From positions 434,001 through 498,000 of the forward strand of contig NZ_JACCFG010000005.1 of the NCBI RefSeq assembly GCF_013416555.1: DNA of 64,000 bases, read 5' to 3'. The notes below the pieces were generated by a model. That model ran no database searches. It worked only from the letters and a program-made list of their open reading frames with translations, and was not told where the DNA came from. Source of the DNA: Sphingomonas sp. R-74633. GTDB lineage: Bacteria > Pseudomonadota > Alphaproteobacteria > Sphingomonadales > Sphingomonadaceae. Shown here in pieces: positions 7,385 through 21,558 of this stretch (positions are counted from its first letter, which is position 1; each line of letters starts with the position of its first letter). A program made the position numbers and the translations under genes.

Positions 7385-8434
7385 ATGACTGCACGCGAGA
7401 AACTGCTGGCCGAAGCCGCCAAGCGCATCCTGATCACCGACGGGGCGTTCGGCACCGAGATCCAGAACTGGAAGCTGGGCGAGGAAGCCTATGCCGGCGA
7501 TCTGGGGCTGAGCCACGACCAGAAGGGCAATAACGACATCCTCGCGCTGACCATGCCCGAGGTGCCCGCGAGCATCCACCGCGCCTATTTCGAGGCGGGG
7601 GCGGACATTGCCGAGACCAACACCTTCTCGGCCAACCGGATCAGCCAGGCCGATTACGGCGCCGAGCATCTGGTGCGCGAGATCAATGTCGAGAGCGCGA
7701 AGCTGGCGCGCACGATCGCCGACGAGTTCGAGGCCAAGGACGGGCGTCCGCGCTTCGTCGCCGGCGCGCTCGGGCCGACCAACAAGACGCTGTCGCTGTC
7801 GCCAGACGTCAACGATCCGGGCTATCGCGAGATCGACTTCGACTATCTGAAGGACGTGTACCGCGAGCAGATCGACGCGCTCGTCGAGGGCGGGGTGGAC
7901 TTCATCCTGATCGAGACGGTGTTCGACACGCTCAACGCCAAGGCCGGGATCATGGCGGCGATCGAGGCGGGCAACGACCTGGGCCGCGACTTGCCGATCA
8001 TGCTGTCGATGACGCTGACCGATCTTTCGGGGCGCAACCTGTCGGGTCACACGGTCGAGGCCTTCTGGCACGCGGTGCGCCACGCGAAGCCGGTGACGAT
8101 CGGGCTCAACTGCTCGTTCGGTGCCGAGCAGCTGCGCCCGCATGTGAAGACGCTGTCGGCGCTGTGCGACACGCTGATCATGGTCTATCCGAACGCCGGC
8201 CTGCCCAATGAGCTGGGCGCCTATGACGAGGCGCCGGTGACGACTGCCGGGCTGGTCAAGGAATGGGCCGATGCCGGGCAGGTCAATGTGCTCGGCGGCT
8301 GCTGCGGCTCGACCCCGGCGCATATCAAGGCGATCGCGGATGCAGTGGCGGACCTGCCGGCGCGGCCGATCCCGGTGCCCGAAGTGCGCACGCGGCTGGC
8401 CGGGCTCGAGCCGTTCACGATGGCGGCTGCTTAA
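7385..8434 (+). CDS. metH: Methionine synthase, homocysteine-methyltransferase module (split MetH, part 1)
   Basis: A 349-residue protein equal to the N-terminal homocysteine-binding domain of cobalamin-dependent MetH. It shows ILITDGAFGTEIQ, the zinc ligands C in GLNCSFG and CC in GGCCGSTP, and ends just after that domain. The ATG at 7385 is preceded by AAGGAAG. The folate, B12 and reactivation domains are encoded by the separate gene at 8577, so both products must associate to transfer the methyl group from methyl-THF to homocysteine. The break falls at a domain boundary and each part has its own ribosome binding site, so this is a natural split and not a frameshift. Confidence 0.95.
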   Translation: MTAREKLLAEAAKRILITDGAFGTEIQNWKLGEEAYAGDLGLSHDQKGNNDILALTMPEVPASIHRAYFEAGADIAETNTFSANRISQADYGAEHLVREINVESAKLARTIADEFEAKDGRPRFVAGALGPTNKTLSLSPDVNDPGYREIDFDYLKDVYREQIDALVEGGVDFILIETVFDTLNAKAGIMAAIEAGNDLGRDLPIMLSMTLTDLSGRNLSGHTVEAFWHAVRHAKPVTIGLNCSFGAEQLRPHVKTLSALCDTLIMVYPNAGLPNELGAYDEAPVTTAGLVKEWADAGQVNVLGGCCGSTPAHIKAIADAVADLPARPIPVPEVRTRLAGLEPFTMAAA

Positions 8435-8443
8435 AAATAGCCA

Positions 8444-8557
8444 TCTCCCCATCGGGGAGAGGGTTGGGAGAGGGGCAGGATTGTGCCTCTTCTCCCGACG
8501 CTGGCGAATGAAGACACACTGCCCCTCTCCCTGGCCCTCTCCCCGGAGGGGAGAGGG
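8444..8557. repeat. Palindromic doublet (CCCTCTCC type) between metH parts
   Basis: The left hairpin TCTCCCCATCGGGGAGA (8444-8460) and right hairpin (8535-8557, arms CCCTCTCCCC/GGGGAGAGGG) enclose an inner complementary pair (GGGAGAGGGGCA near 8467, TGCCCCTCTCCC near 8520). The unit can fold as two hairpins or one long stem. It fills the gap between the two metH genes. Confidence 0.7.
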
Positions 8558-8576
8558 AGCTTAGAAGAAGAAGACC

Positions 8577-11174
<2,598 letters not shown>

Positions 11175-11235
11175 CCTCGACTCACGGCGGGTCGCGGCAC
11201 CTGTTATGCTGCGTCTTCCCAGGGGAGGATGCAGC

Positions 11236-11634
11236 ATGCCGGACCGGGACCAGATTCTGCAGTTGATCGACGATGCCTATGTGGCGCGGATCGCGGGCGA
11301 CCGCGCGGCGCTGGCGCGCTACTGGGCGCCCGAGGCGAGCTTCCGCATAGCCGCGAACAGCGCGCTGATCGGCGATGTGCCTGACGGCGAATGCGATGCC
11401 GAAGCCAGCGTGGCCCGGTTGATCGACCTGTTCCGTTTCCATGACCTGCAGCGGGTGAGCGCAGTGGTAGAGGGCAATCGCGCGGCGATCCACTGGCGGC
11501 TGCGCGTGTCGGCGGGGGACGGGCCGGCGGTGGATACCGAGATACTCGACCTGTGGCAGCTCAGTCCCGAGGGGAAGCTGCTCAGCCTCGTGCAGTTTAC
11601 CGATACCGCGCAAATGGCGGCGTTGTTGGGCTAG
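11236..11634 (+). CDS. SnoaL/NTF2-like protein
   Basis: A 132-residue alpha+beta-barrel protein. The N-terminal helix DQILQLIDDAYVARIAGDRAALARYWAPEASFRI and the later HWRLRVSAGDGPAVDTEILDLWQL strands fit the SnoaL-like NTF2 superfamily, whose members bind or isomerise small hydrophobic ligands or act as accessory subunits. The ATG at 11236 has AGGGGAGGA 7 nt upstream. It lies 61 nt after metH but is unlikely to share its pathway. Ligand unknown. Confidence 0.75.
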   Translation: MPDRDQILQLIDDAYVARIAGDRAALARYWAPEASFRIAANSALIGDVPDGECDAEASVARLIDLFRFHDLQRVSAVVEGNRAAIHWRLRVSAGDGPAVDTEILDLWQLSPEGKLLSLVQFTDTAQMAALLG

Positions 11635-11708
11635 CGCTGATCTGCGTTGATTGCGGATCGCCCGGCATCGGATAACGTTGTGCGTTCGTCCCGCTGCCCG
11701 GAGCCTGC

Positions 11709-12971
11709 ATGACCGATAGCCGCAAAGAAAAAAACTCGGTCGCAAAACAGCTTGGGCCGGGCCTGATCACCGGCGCGGCCGACGACGATCCCAGCGGCAT
11801 CGCAACTTACTCCCAGGCCGGCGCGCAGTTCGGCTATGGGCTGATGTGGACGATGCTGCTCACCTATCCGCTGATGTCTGCGGTGCAGCTGGTGAGCGCG
11901 CATATCGGCCGGGTGACCGGGCAGGGGCTGGCGCAGAACATGCGCGACCTGCTGCCGAAATGGCTGCTGACGCTGCTCGTCACCGTCCTCTTCATCGCCA
12001 ACACGATCAACATCGGCGCGGACATCGCCGCGATGGGCGATGCGGCACAGCTGGTGGTCGGCTGGGGCGATCACTGGTTCACCATCGCCTTCGCGCTGTT
12101 CAGTCTCGTGCTGCAGGCGCTGGTCCCCTATCATCGCTATTCGCGCGTGCTGAAATGGCTGACGCTGTCGCTGTTCGCCTATGTCGCGGTGCTGCTGGTG
12201 GTGCATGTCGATTGGGCGGCGGCGGGCAAGGGGCTGGTGATCCCCAGCCTGAGCGGGCCGCAGGCGATCGCCACGGTGGTCGCGATCTTCGGCACCACGA
12301 TCAGCCCCTATCTCTTCTTCTGGCAGACCGCGCAGGAAGTGGAAGAGATCGAGGATGACGACGACGCCAAGCCGCTGGTCGAGGCGCCCGAGCAGGCGCC
12401 GAACGAGATCAAGCGGATGCGGATCGACACCTTTGTCGGCATGGCCTTTTCCAACCTGATCGCGCTGGCGATCATTATCGCGGCGGCCGCGACGCTGCAT
12501 CTGCAGGGCGTGACCGAGATCGACACCGCCGCCGATGCCGCCAAGGCACTGCAGCCGGTGGCGGGTGACTTCGCCTTCGCGCTGTTCGCGATCGGCATCA
12601 TCGGCACCGGGCTGCTCGCGGTGCCTGTGCTGGCGGGCTCGGCCGGTTTCGCGGTGAGCAATGCGCGCGGCTGGCGCTGCGGGCTGGAGCACAGGGTGAC
12701 GGAGGCGCCGGGCTTTTACGGCGTGATCGCGCTTTCGATCCTGCTCGGCATCGCGCTCGACTGGTCGAGCATCCCGCCGATGCAGGCGCTGTTCTGGAGC
12801 GCGGTGGTCAACGGCTTCGCGGCGGTGCCGATCATGGCGGTGATGATGATCATCGCTACCCGGCGCAGCGTGATGGGCGATTTCCGCATTCGCGGGCCGT
12901 TGCTGTTCTTCGGCTGGGCGGCGACGCTGGTGATGGGCGCGGCAGCGGTGGCGATGCTGGTCTGGCAATAA
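11709..12971 (+). CDS. NRAMP-family transporter with altered metal-site motifs
   Basis: A 420-residue inner-membrane protein with about 11 hydrophobic segments and the NRAMP fold signature GPGLITGAADDDPSG. In classical NRAMPs, TM1 has DPGN and TM6 has MPHN; here the equivalent stretches are DPSG and SPYL, so the Asn and Met metal ligands are replaced. A strongly acidic cytosolic loop (EEIEDDDDAK) lies near the middle. Such NRAMP-related proteins are common in Proteobacteria and are often labelled divalent metal transporters, but manganese or iron transport is doubtful with these residues. The start at 11709 is weakly supported by GGAGCC. Confidence 0.88.
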   Translation: MTDSRKEKNSVAKQLGPGLITGAADDDPSGIATYSQAGAQFGYGLMWTMLLTYPLMSAVQLVSAHIGRVTGQGLAQNMRDLLPKWLLTLLVTVLFIANTINIGADIAAMGDAAQLVVGWGDHWFTIAFALFSLVLQALVPYHRYSRVLKWLTLSLFAYVAVLLVVHVDWAAAGKGLVIPSLSGPQAIATVVAIFGTTISPYLFFWQTAQEVEEIEDDDDAKPLVEAPEQAPNEIKRMRIDTFVGMAFSNLIALAIIIAAAATLHLQGVTEIDTAADAAKALQPVAGDFAFALFAIGIIGTGLLAVPVLAGSAGFAVSNARGWRCGLEHRVTEAPGFYGVIALSILLGIALDWSSIPPMQALFWSAVVNGFAAVPIMAVMMIIATRRSVMGDFRIRGPLLFFGWAATLVMGAAAVAMLVWQ

Positions 12972-13010
12972 GGCCCCAAGCCGCTAAACTCGGCGGAAAA
13001 TGGGGGGACG

Positions 13011-14612
13011 ATGATGGCAGAGGGCGCGGGCGAGCCAACGGGCAAGGACATCCGGCTGGTGATCGGCGCATCGTCGCTGGGCACGATCTTCGAATGGTAT
13101 GACTTCTTCATCTGGGGCACGCTGACCGCCACCGGCATCCTGCAGCATACTTTCTTCCCGGCGGGCAACGACGTGCTCGCCAGCCTGCTCGCCTGGGCCG
13201 CGTTCGCAGTGGGGTTCGGCTTCCGGCCACTGGGCGCGGTGCTGTTCGGGTATCTCGGCGACAAGATGGGGCGGAAATACACGTTCCTGGTCACGATCAC
13301 GGTGATGGGCCTGGCCACCGCCGGCATCGGCCTGGTGCCGAGCTATGCCGCGATCGGCATCGCGGCGCCGGTGCTGATCCTGATCATGCGCGTCGCGCAG
13401 GGCCTGGCACTTGGCGGCGAATATGGCGGCGCGGCGATCTATGTCGCCGAGCATTCGCCGGGCGGGCGCGCCGGCTTCCACACCAGCTTCATCCAGGCGA
13501 GCGTGGTCGGCGGGTTCATCCTGAGCCTGGCGGTGGTGCTCGCGTTCAAGGCGCCGATGCCCGCCGCAACCTGGGAGGCCTGGGGCTGGCGGCTGCCCTT
13601 CCTCTTCTCGATCCTGCTGCTCGCAGTGTCGCTCTACATGCGCCTCAAGCTCTCCGAGAGCCCGGTGTTCCAGGCGATCAAGGAAGCGGGTGAGACCGCG
13701 CACAATCCGTTCGTCGAGAGCTTCACCTATCCGGGCAACCTCCCGCGCCTGTTCGTCGCGCTGTTCGGCATCGCCGCGGGGCTGACGGTGATCTGGTACA
13801 CCTCGATGTTCTCGGTGCTGTCGTTCCTGACCGGGCCGATGCGGATGGAGCCGACCGTGGCGCAGCTGATCTGCGGCGGATCGGCGCTGGTCGGCTGCGG
13901 CTTCTTCGTGCTGTTCGGCCATCTGTCCGACCGGATCGGGCGCAAGAAGCCGATCGTGATCGGCTATGCGCTGACCCTGGTGCTGCTCTTTCCGTTGTTC
14001 TGGACGATCGGCAGCGCAGCCAATCCGGGGCTGGCGGAATCGGCGAAGCATGCGCCGGTCGTGGTGCGCGGCCCCAACTGCAAATATGATCCGTTCGCGG
14101 CGAAGCAGGCCGATGCCTGTGGCCTGATCCTCGACCAGCTTTCCAAGAAGGGCATCGCGTTCAAGACGCTCAAGGCCGATGCGGTGGTGGTGACGATCGG
14201 CGGCGTGCCGGTGGAGGATATCGCCCCGGCCGGGCTCGACGCGGCGCTGACCCAGGCGGGCTATAATATCGGCAAGGTCGTGCCCTCGCCGCGCAACATC
14301 GCAGTGATCGTGCTGGCGATGCTCGGGCTGATGGCGCTGGCGGGCGCGACCTATGGCCCGGTGGCGGCATTGCTCAGCGAGATGTTCCCGAGCCGGATCC
14401 GCTACTCGTCGATGTCGATCCCCTATCATCTGGGCACCGGCTATTTCGGCGGCTTCCTGCCCTTCATCAGCCAGTACATCGTCGCGCGCACCGGCAATCC
14501 CTATGCCGGGCTGTGGTATACGATGGCAGTGGTGGCGATGGCGCTGCTGGTGACGGCGTTCGGGCTGCAGGAGACGGTGAAGCCTCCGCGCAAGGTCCAT
14601 CGCCATCTTTGA
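13011..14612 (+). CDS. MFS transporter, metabolite:H+ symporter (MHS) family
   Basis: A 533-residue inner-membrane permease. The family features are GTIFEWYDFFIWG in TM1, the motif-A-like GYLGDKMGRKYTF loop after TM2, and LGGEYGGAAIYVAEHSPGGRAGF in TM4-5. Relatives carry proline/betaine, alpha-ketoglutarate, shikimate or citrate. It carries a roughly 90-residue non-membrane insert (about residues 345-430, containing two Cys) between late TM segments. The ATGATG at 13011 is preceded by GGGGGGA. The substrate is not readable. Confidence 0.9.
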   Translation: MMAEGAGEPTGKDIRLVIGASSLGTIFEWYDFFIWGTLTATGILQHTFFPAGNDVLASLLAWAAFAVGFGFRPLGAVLFGYLGDKMGRKYTFLVTITVMGLATAGIGLVPSYAAIGIAAPVLILIMRVAQGLALGGEYGGAAIYVAEHSPGGRAGFHTSFIQASVVGGFILSLAVVLAFKAPMPAATWEAWGWRLPFLFSILLLAVSLYMRLKLSESPVFQAIKEAGETAHNPFVESFTYPGNLPRLFVALFGIAAGLTVIWYTSMFSVLSFLTGPMRMEPTVAQLICGGSALVGCGFFVLFGHLSDRIGRKKPIVIGYALTLVLLFPLFWTIGSAANPGLAESAKHAPVVVRGPNCKYDPFAAKQADACGLILDQLSKKGIAFKTLKADAVVVTIGGVPVEDIAPAGLDAALTQAGYNIGKVVPSPRNIAVIVLAMLGLMALAGATYGPVAALLSEMFPSRIRYSSMSIPYHLGTGYFGGFLPFISQYIVARTGNPYAGLWYTMAVVAMALLVTAFGLQETVKPPRKVHRHL

Positions 14613-14661
14613 ATGGGTCGGGGCCATTGCGGCGCACGGGCGCACCCCGTAACCGCAAGGC

Positions 14662-15678
14662 ATGACTGCTCCCCTGCGCCTGCGGCTGGATAGCGCCGCG
14701 CTCGTCTCGAACTGGCGGCACCTGGCGAAGCTCAGCGGCACCGCTGCATGCGGCGCGGCGATCAAGGCGAACGGCTATGGGCTGGGTTCGCGCGCGGTGG
14801 CGCACCATCTCGCCAAGGCGGGATGCCGCGACTTCTTCGTCGCGAGCTGGGGCGAGGCGGGCGCGCTGGCGGACCTCGGCCTCAACGTCTCGGTGCTGCA
14901 CGGCCTGCGCCCCGAAGACTCGATCGCCGCGGACTATGCCCGGCCAGTGCTGAGCACGGCGGAGCAGGTGGCACGCTGGAAACCGACCGGGAAGCCGTGC
15001 GACGTGATGGTCGATACCGGCATGAACCGGCTTGGCGTTTCGGTCGCAGAAGTCGGCGCGGGGCTGCTCGAGGGCCTCGTGATCGAGACGCTGATGAGCC
15101 ATCTCGTCTCGGCCGACGAGGATGTGCCGCTCAATGCGCGCCAGCTTGCCGATTTCGGCGCGCTCAAGGGGCGGACGCAGGCGAAGCGGATGAGCCTGGC
15201 CAATTCGGCGGGCATCGCGCTCGGCGCCGATTACGCCTTCGACCTCACCCGTCCGGGCATCGCGCTCTATGGCGGGTGGCAGCGTGCCGGGCATGACGCG
15301 ATCCGCCAGGTCGCGACGCCCGAGGCCGAGATCCTCCAGCGCCGGACGGTGCGCGCGGGTGACACGGTGGGCTATAACGCCAGCTGGACCGCGCCCGCCG
15401 ATACCGAAGTGGCGATCCTCAATCTCGGCTATGCCGATGGCTATCTGCGCTGCTTCACCGGCAAGGGGCTGGCGATGGCGCAGGGTGTGAAGCTCCCGCT
15501 GATCGGCCGTGTCTCGATGGACCTGACCGCGATCGACGTGACTGCGTTGCCGGGCTTGCGCGAAGGCGATTGGGTGGCGATGTCCTATGCGCTGCCCGAG
15601 ACGGCGGCGCTGAGCGGGCTCTCGCAATATGAGCTGCTGACCGGGCTCGGCCCGCGCTACGATCGGATCTGGAACTAG
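14662..15678 (+). CDS. alr: Alanine racemase
   Basis: A 338-residue PLP enzyme that makes D-alanine for peptidoglycan. The pyridoxal-binding lysine is K35 in AIKANGYG; the second catalytic base is the Tyr in VGYNASW, and GRVSMDLTAIDV is the typical C-terminal barrel motif. It is slightly shorter than E. coli Alr (359). It follows the MHS transporter on the same strand with a 49-nt gap and ends by overlapping the convergent oxygenase gene by 4 nt. Confidence 0.95.
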   Translation: MTAPLRLRLDSAALVSNWRHLAKLSGTAACGAAIKANGYGLGSRAVAHHLAKAGCRDFFVASWGEAGALADLGLNVSVLHGLRPEDSIAADYARPVLSTAEQVARWKPTGKPCDVMVDTGMNRLGVSVAEVGAGLLEGLVIETLMSHLVSADEDVPLNARQLADFGALKGRTQAKRMSLANSAGIALGADYAFDLTRPGIALYGGWQRAGHDAIRQVATPEAEILQRRTVRAGDTVGYNASWTAPADTEVAILNLGYADGYLRCFTGKGLAMAQGVKLPLIGRVSMDLTAIDVTALPGLREGDWVAMSYALPETAALSGLSQYELLTGLGPRYDRIWN

Positions 15679-16700
15679 GCGGAAGCCGCCCGCGCTTCGG
15701 CGGAGAGTGCCCAGGCACTGGTCGGCTCGGCGCGGATCCAGCGCGTCGCGATCCATTTGGTGCCGCCGATGATCGGCAGGCCGGCATGGCGGCTCCTGGG
15801 CTCGGGTGCGCCGGCCGCATCGACATTGTCGAACACCAGAAGGTCGCCCATCCGCGGCGCGATCTTGAGCCCGAGCAGCGGGAACTCGGTCTCGCCGCCG
15901 GTGAAATTGTGATTGATATAGAGGATCGCGGTGCGGATGCGCTGGTTGCCCGGGCCGGGCAGCGTATCGAGATGCGGGCGATATTGCTGGCCGGGGCCGT
16001 AGCGCAGCACCGTTAGCGGCTCGCCCTGCGCGAACACAGTATCCGTCGCGGCGGCGATGCGGCGATTGATCGCCTGCACGACCAGCGTTTCCTGCGTGGG
16101 GCCGATCGGAGCATTGTCCGAGGCGCGGATCGGATGCGCGATCATCCGCCCGCTGGCGGGATCGAACACCGTGGCCGGCTGGAGCGCGGGCGCCGCCACC
16201 GAGGCGATATAGGCGCACTCGATCGGCGTGCAGAAATCGGGGAGGCGCTGGATGCGCGGGCTGGGATGCAGCGTGATGGGCACGGGCAGGCTGGCGGGGG
16301 CGCCGTCGGCGGTCAGCGCCATCTTGCCGAGCAACTCGAGATGCTGCGCAGCGAGCGGATCGTTCGCGGCGGCGCGGCGGAGCAGGGCGAGGGCGCCCGG
16401 CCAGTCGGGCGCGGCGCCGCTGCCATTGGCAGTGAGCGCGACTTCGATCAGCGCGGCATCGACATGGCCGATCGTGGCGGCGCGGCGGAGCAGCGCGCGG
16501 GCGGCCGCGAGGTCGCGCGGGATATGATTGCCGTTGAGGTGCCAGATCGCCAGCTCGGCAAGCGCTTCGGCATTGCCGGCATCGCCCGCGCCGGCGAGCA
16601 AAGCGACGGCTTCGTCGGTACGGCCCTGGGCCAGCTTCGCCTCTGCCGCCTGTATCGGGTCCAAAACCAGCCTCGCTCGGCGCCGGGGAAGGGCGCCCAT
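15675..16700 (-). CDS. Sel1-repeat protein with prolyl 4-hydroxylase-like 2OG-Fe(II) oxygenase domain
   Basis: A 341-residue protein. Residues 15-130 hold Sel1/TPR-like helical repeats (AEALAELAIWHLNG, AAARALLRRAATIGHVDAA). Residues 150-330 are a P4Hc-type oxygenase with iron ligands H243, D245 and H305 and 2-oxoglutarate-binding K315, so the active site looks intact. The chosen ATG at 16700 abuts the T-tract of the terminator behind the upstream TonB receptor gene and has no Shine-Dalgarno sequence; a start further upstream would run through the terminator and into the receptor gene. Expression may need read-through or a leaderless start. Target protein unknown. Confidence 0.85.
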   Translation of the reverse strand: MGALPRRRARLVLDPIQAAEAKLAQGRTDEAVALLAGAGDAGNAEALAELAIWHLNGNHIPRDLAAARALLRRAATIGHVDAALIEVALTANGSGAAPDWPGALALLRRAAANDPLAAQHLELLGKMALTADGAPASLPVPITLHPSPRIQRLPDFCTPIECAYIASVAAPALQPATVFDPASGRMIAHPIRASDNAPIGPTQETLVVQAINRRIAAATDTVFAQGEPLTVLRYGPGQQYRPHLDTLPGPGNQRIRTAILYINHNFTGGETEFPLLGLKIAPRMGDLLVFDNVDAAGAPEPRSRHAGLPIIGGTKWIATRWIRAEPTSAWALSAEARAASA

Positions 16701-16732
16701 AAAAAAGGGGACGAGGGTTTCCCCCCGTCCCC
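16701..16732 (-). terminator. Intrinsic terminator of the TonB receptor gene
   Basis: On the - strand GGGGACG (16732-16726) pairs with CGTCCCC (16713-16707), extended by GGG/CCC inside, and is followed by six T residues (16706-16701). It lies 24 nt beyond the receptor stop codon and directly before the ATG of the oxygenase gene. Confidence 0.88.
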
Positions 16733-16755
16733 GGATTAGCAGCAAATTCGAAGGA

Positions 16756-20007
<3,252 letters not shown>

Positions 20008-20338
20008 TATTTGCCCCTCTCGGACGGGATGCCCGAAGAGTGCAATGAGCCGGACATATTTCCGTACTGCAAGATACAGAAATATTGCACCGCGCAATTA
20101 ACCCGGCAGTGTTGCAGAAAAGCGACTGCGGGGACCGGTAAATTTCACACGTGCCGCGGTTAACGTAACATTCAGAATGTGGTTTACCGGCCTAAGACAC
20201 TAGACACTTACGCGCCAGAAACATTTCGCAACAGATCGAGAGCGGTGAAACGCGCCATCGCGCGGCGAGTCTTGCGCCCGGGTGCCTAGGCTGGCCGCGC
20301 CCGGCAAGGCGCGGCCGCTGCGGGGTGAGGAGGCTAGC
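20008..20338. other. 331-bp non-coding region with nested inverted repeats
   Basis: Upstream of the TonB receptor gene and downstream of the thiolase gene. It holds ATATTTC/GAAATAT arms (20056-20062, 20079-20085), ATTGCaccgcGCAAT (20084-20098), a perfect odd palindrome ACATTCAGAATGT (20168-20180) and enclosing CCGGTAAA/TTTACCGG arms (20135-20142, 20183-20190). It is AT-richer than its surroundings. It must carry the receptor promoter; the repeats may be regulator sites. No coding sequence was seen. Confidence 0.55.
20293..20316 (-). terminator. Hairpin after the thiolase gene
   Basis: Perfect 9-bp stem GGCCGCGCC (20293-20301) / GGCGCGGCC (20308-20316) with a 6-nt loop, 23 nt beyond the thiolase stop codon. 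There is no T-tract on the - strand, so it may stabilise the 3' end or be a factor-assisted terminator. Confidence 0.45.
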
Positions 20339-21520
20339 TCAGCGCTCCAGGCACATGGCGATGCCCATGCCGCCGCCGATGCAGAGCGTGGCGAGGCCCT
20401 TCTTCGCGTCGCGCTTGCCCATCTCGTAGATCAGCGTGGTCAGCACGCGGGCGCCCGAGGCGCCGATCGGGTGGCCGATGGCGATTGCGCCGCCGTTGAC
20501 GTTGACCTTGCTCGCATCCCAGCCGAGCTCCTTGCCGACCGACAGCGCCTGGGCGGCGAAGGCCTCATTGGCTTCGATCAGGTCGAGATCGGCGATCGTC
20601 CAGCCGGCCTTTTCCAGCGCCTTCTTCGACGCCGGGACCGGGCCGATGCCCATGATCGACGGATCGACGCCGGCAGTGGCCCAGCTCCGAATCGTCGCGA
20701 GGATCGGGGCGCCGCGCTTCTCGGCCTCGGCGCGCGACATCACCACGAGCGCGGCGGCGCCGTCGTTGAGGCCCGATGCGTTGGCGGCGGTGACGGTGCC
20801 GTCCTTCTTGAAAGCCGGGCGCAGGCCCGCGACGCCCTCAACGGTGGCGCCGGCGCGGATATATTCGTCGTCCTCGACGATCGTATCGCCCTTGCGGCCC
20901 TTGATCGTGACCGGCGCGATCTCGTCCTTGAAGCGGCCCGAGGCGCGGGCGGCCTCGGCCTTGTTCTGGCTGGCGACGGCGAACTCGTCCTGCTCGGCGC
21001 GGGTGACCTGATATTGCTCGGCCAGATTCTCGGCGGTGATGCCCATGTGATAGCCGTTGAACACGTCGGTCAGGCCGTCCTTGATCATTGTGTCGACCAG
21101 AGTGACGTCGCCCATCTTCGCACCCGCACGCAGCGCCTGGGCGTGGTTGGCGAGCGACATGCTCTCCTGGCCGCCGGCGACGACGATCGTCGAATCGCCG
21201 GTCTGGATCGCCTGGGCGGCGAGGGCCACCGCACGAAGCCCCGAGCCGCAGACCTGCTGGACGCTCCACGCCGGCACTTCCTTGGGCACGCCGGCGGCCA
21301 TCGAGGCCTGGCGGGCGGGGTTCTGCCCCTGCGCCGCGGTGAGCACCTGGCCGAGAATGACTTCGCTGACCTCTTCGCCCTTCACCCCGGCCTGCTCGAG
21401 CGCGGCCTCGATCGCGATGCGGCCCAGCTCATGCGCGGGCGTGCCGGCAAAGGCGCCGAGAAACGCGCCGACGGGGGTGCGCTTGGCGGCAGTGATGACG
21501 ACGTCGGTCGGGTTAGCCAT
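20339..21520 (-). CDS. phaA: Acetyl-CoA C-acetyltransferase (thiolase)
   Basis: A 393-residue biosynthetic-type thiolase that condenses two acetyl-CoA to acetoacetyl-CoA. The catalytic residues are visible: C91 in QQVCGSG, H350 in [10 protein letters not shown]380 in TLCIGGGMG. The length is canonical for PhaA/AtoB. It stands 38 nt downstream of a PhaC-like gene and near phaR, which supports a role in polyhydroxybutyrate metabolism, although a general degradative or mevalonate-type role is possible. Confidence 0.93.
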   Translation of the reverse strand: MANPTDVVITAAKRTPVGAFLGAFAGTPAHELGRIAIEAALEQAGVKGEEVSEVILGQVLTAAQGQNPARQASMAAGVPKEVPAWSVQQVCGSGLRAVALAAQAIQTGDSTIVVAGGQESMSLANHAQALRAGAKMGDVTLVDTMIKDGLTDVFNGYHMGITAENLAEQYQVTRAEQDEFAVASQNKAEAARASGRFKDEIAPVTIKGRKGDTIVEDDEYIRAGATVEGVAGLRPAFKKDGTVTAANASGLNDGAAALVVMSRAEAEKRGAPILATIRSWATAGVDPSIMGIGPVPASKKALEKAGWTIADLDLIEANEAFAAQALSVGKELGWDASKVNVNGGAIAIGHPIGASGARVLTTLIYEMGKRDAKKGLATLCIGGGMGIAMCLER

Positions 21521-21558
21521 GGGAACGACTCCTGCGGGTGGTCTTGTTTGTTTGCGCG

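Noticed and set aside
8435-8576. Frameshift between the two metH genes
   Set aside because: There is a 142-nt gap with a repeat element, separate Shine-Dalgarno sequences, and the break falls between two domains, so a natural split is more likely.
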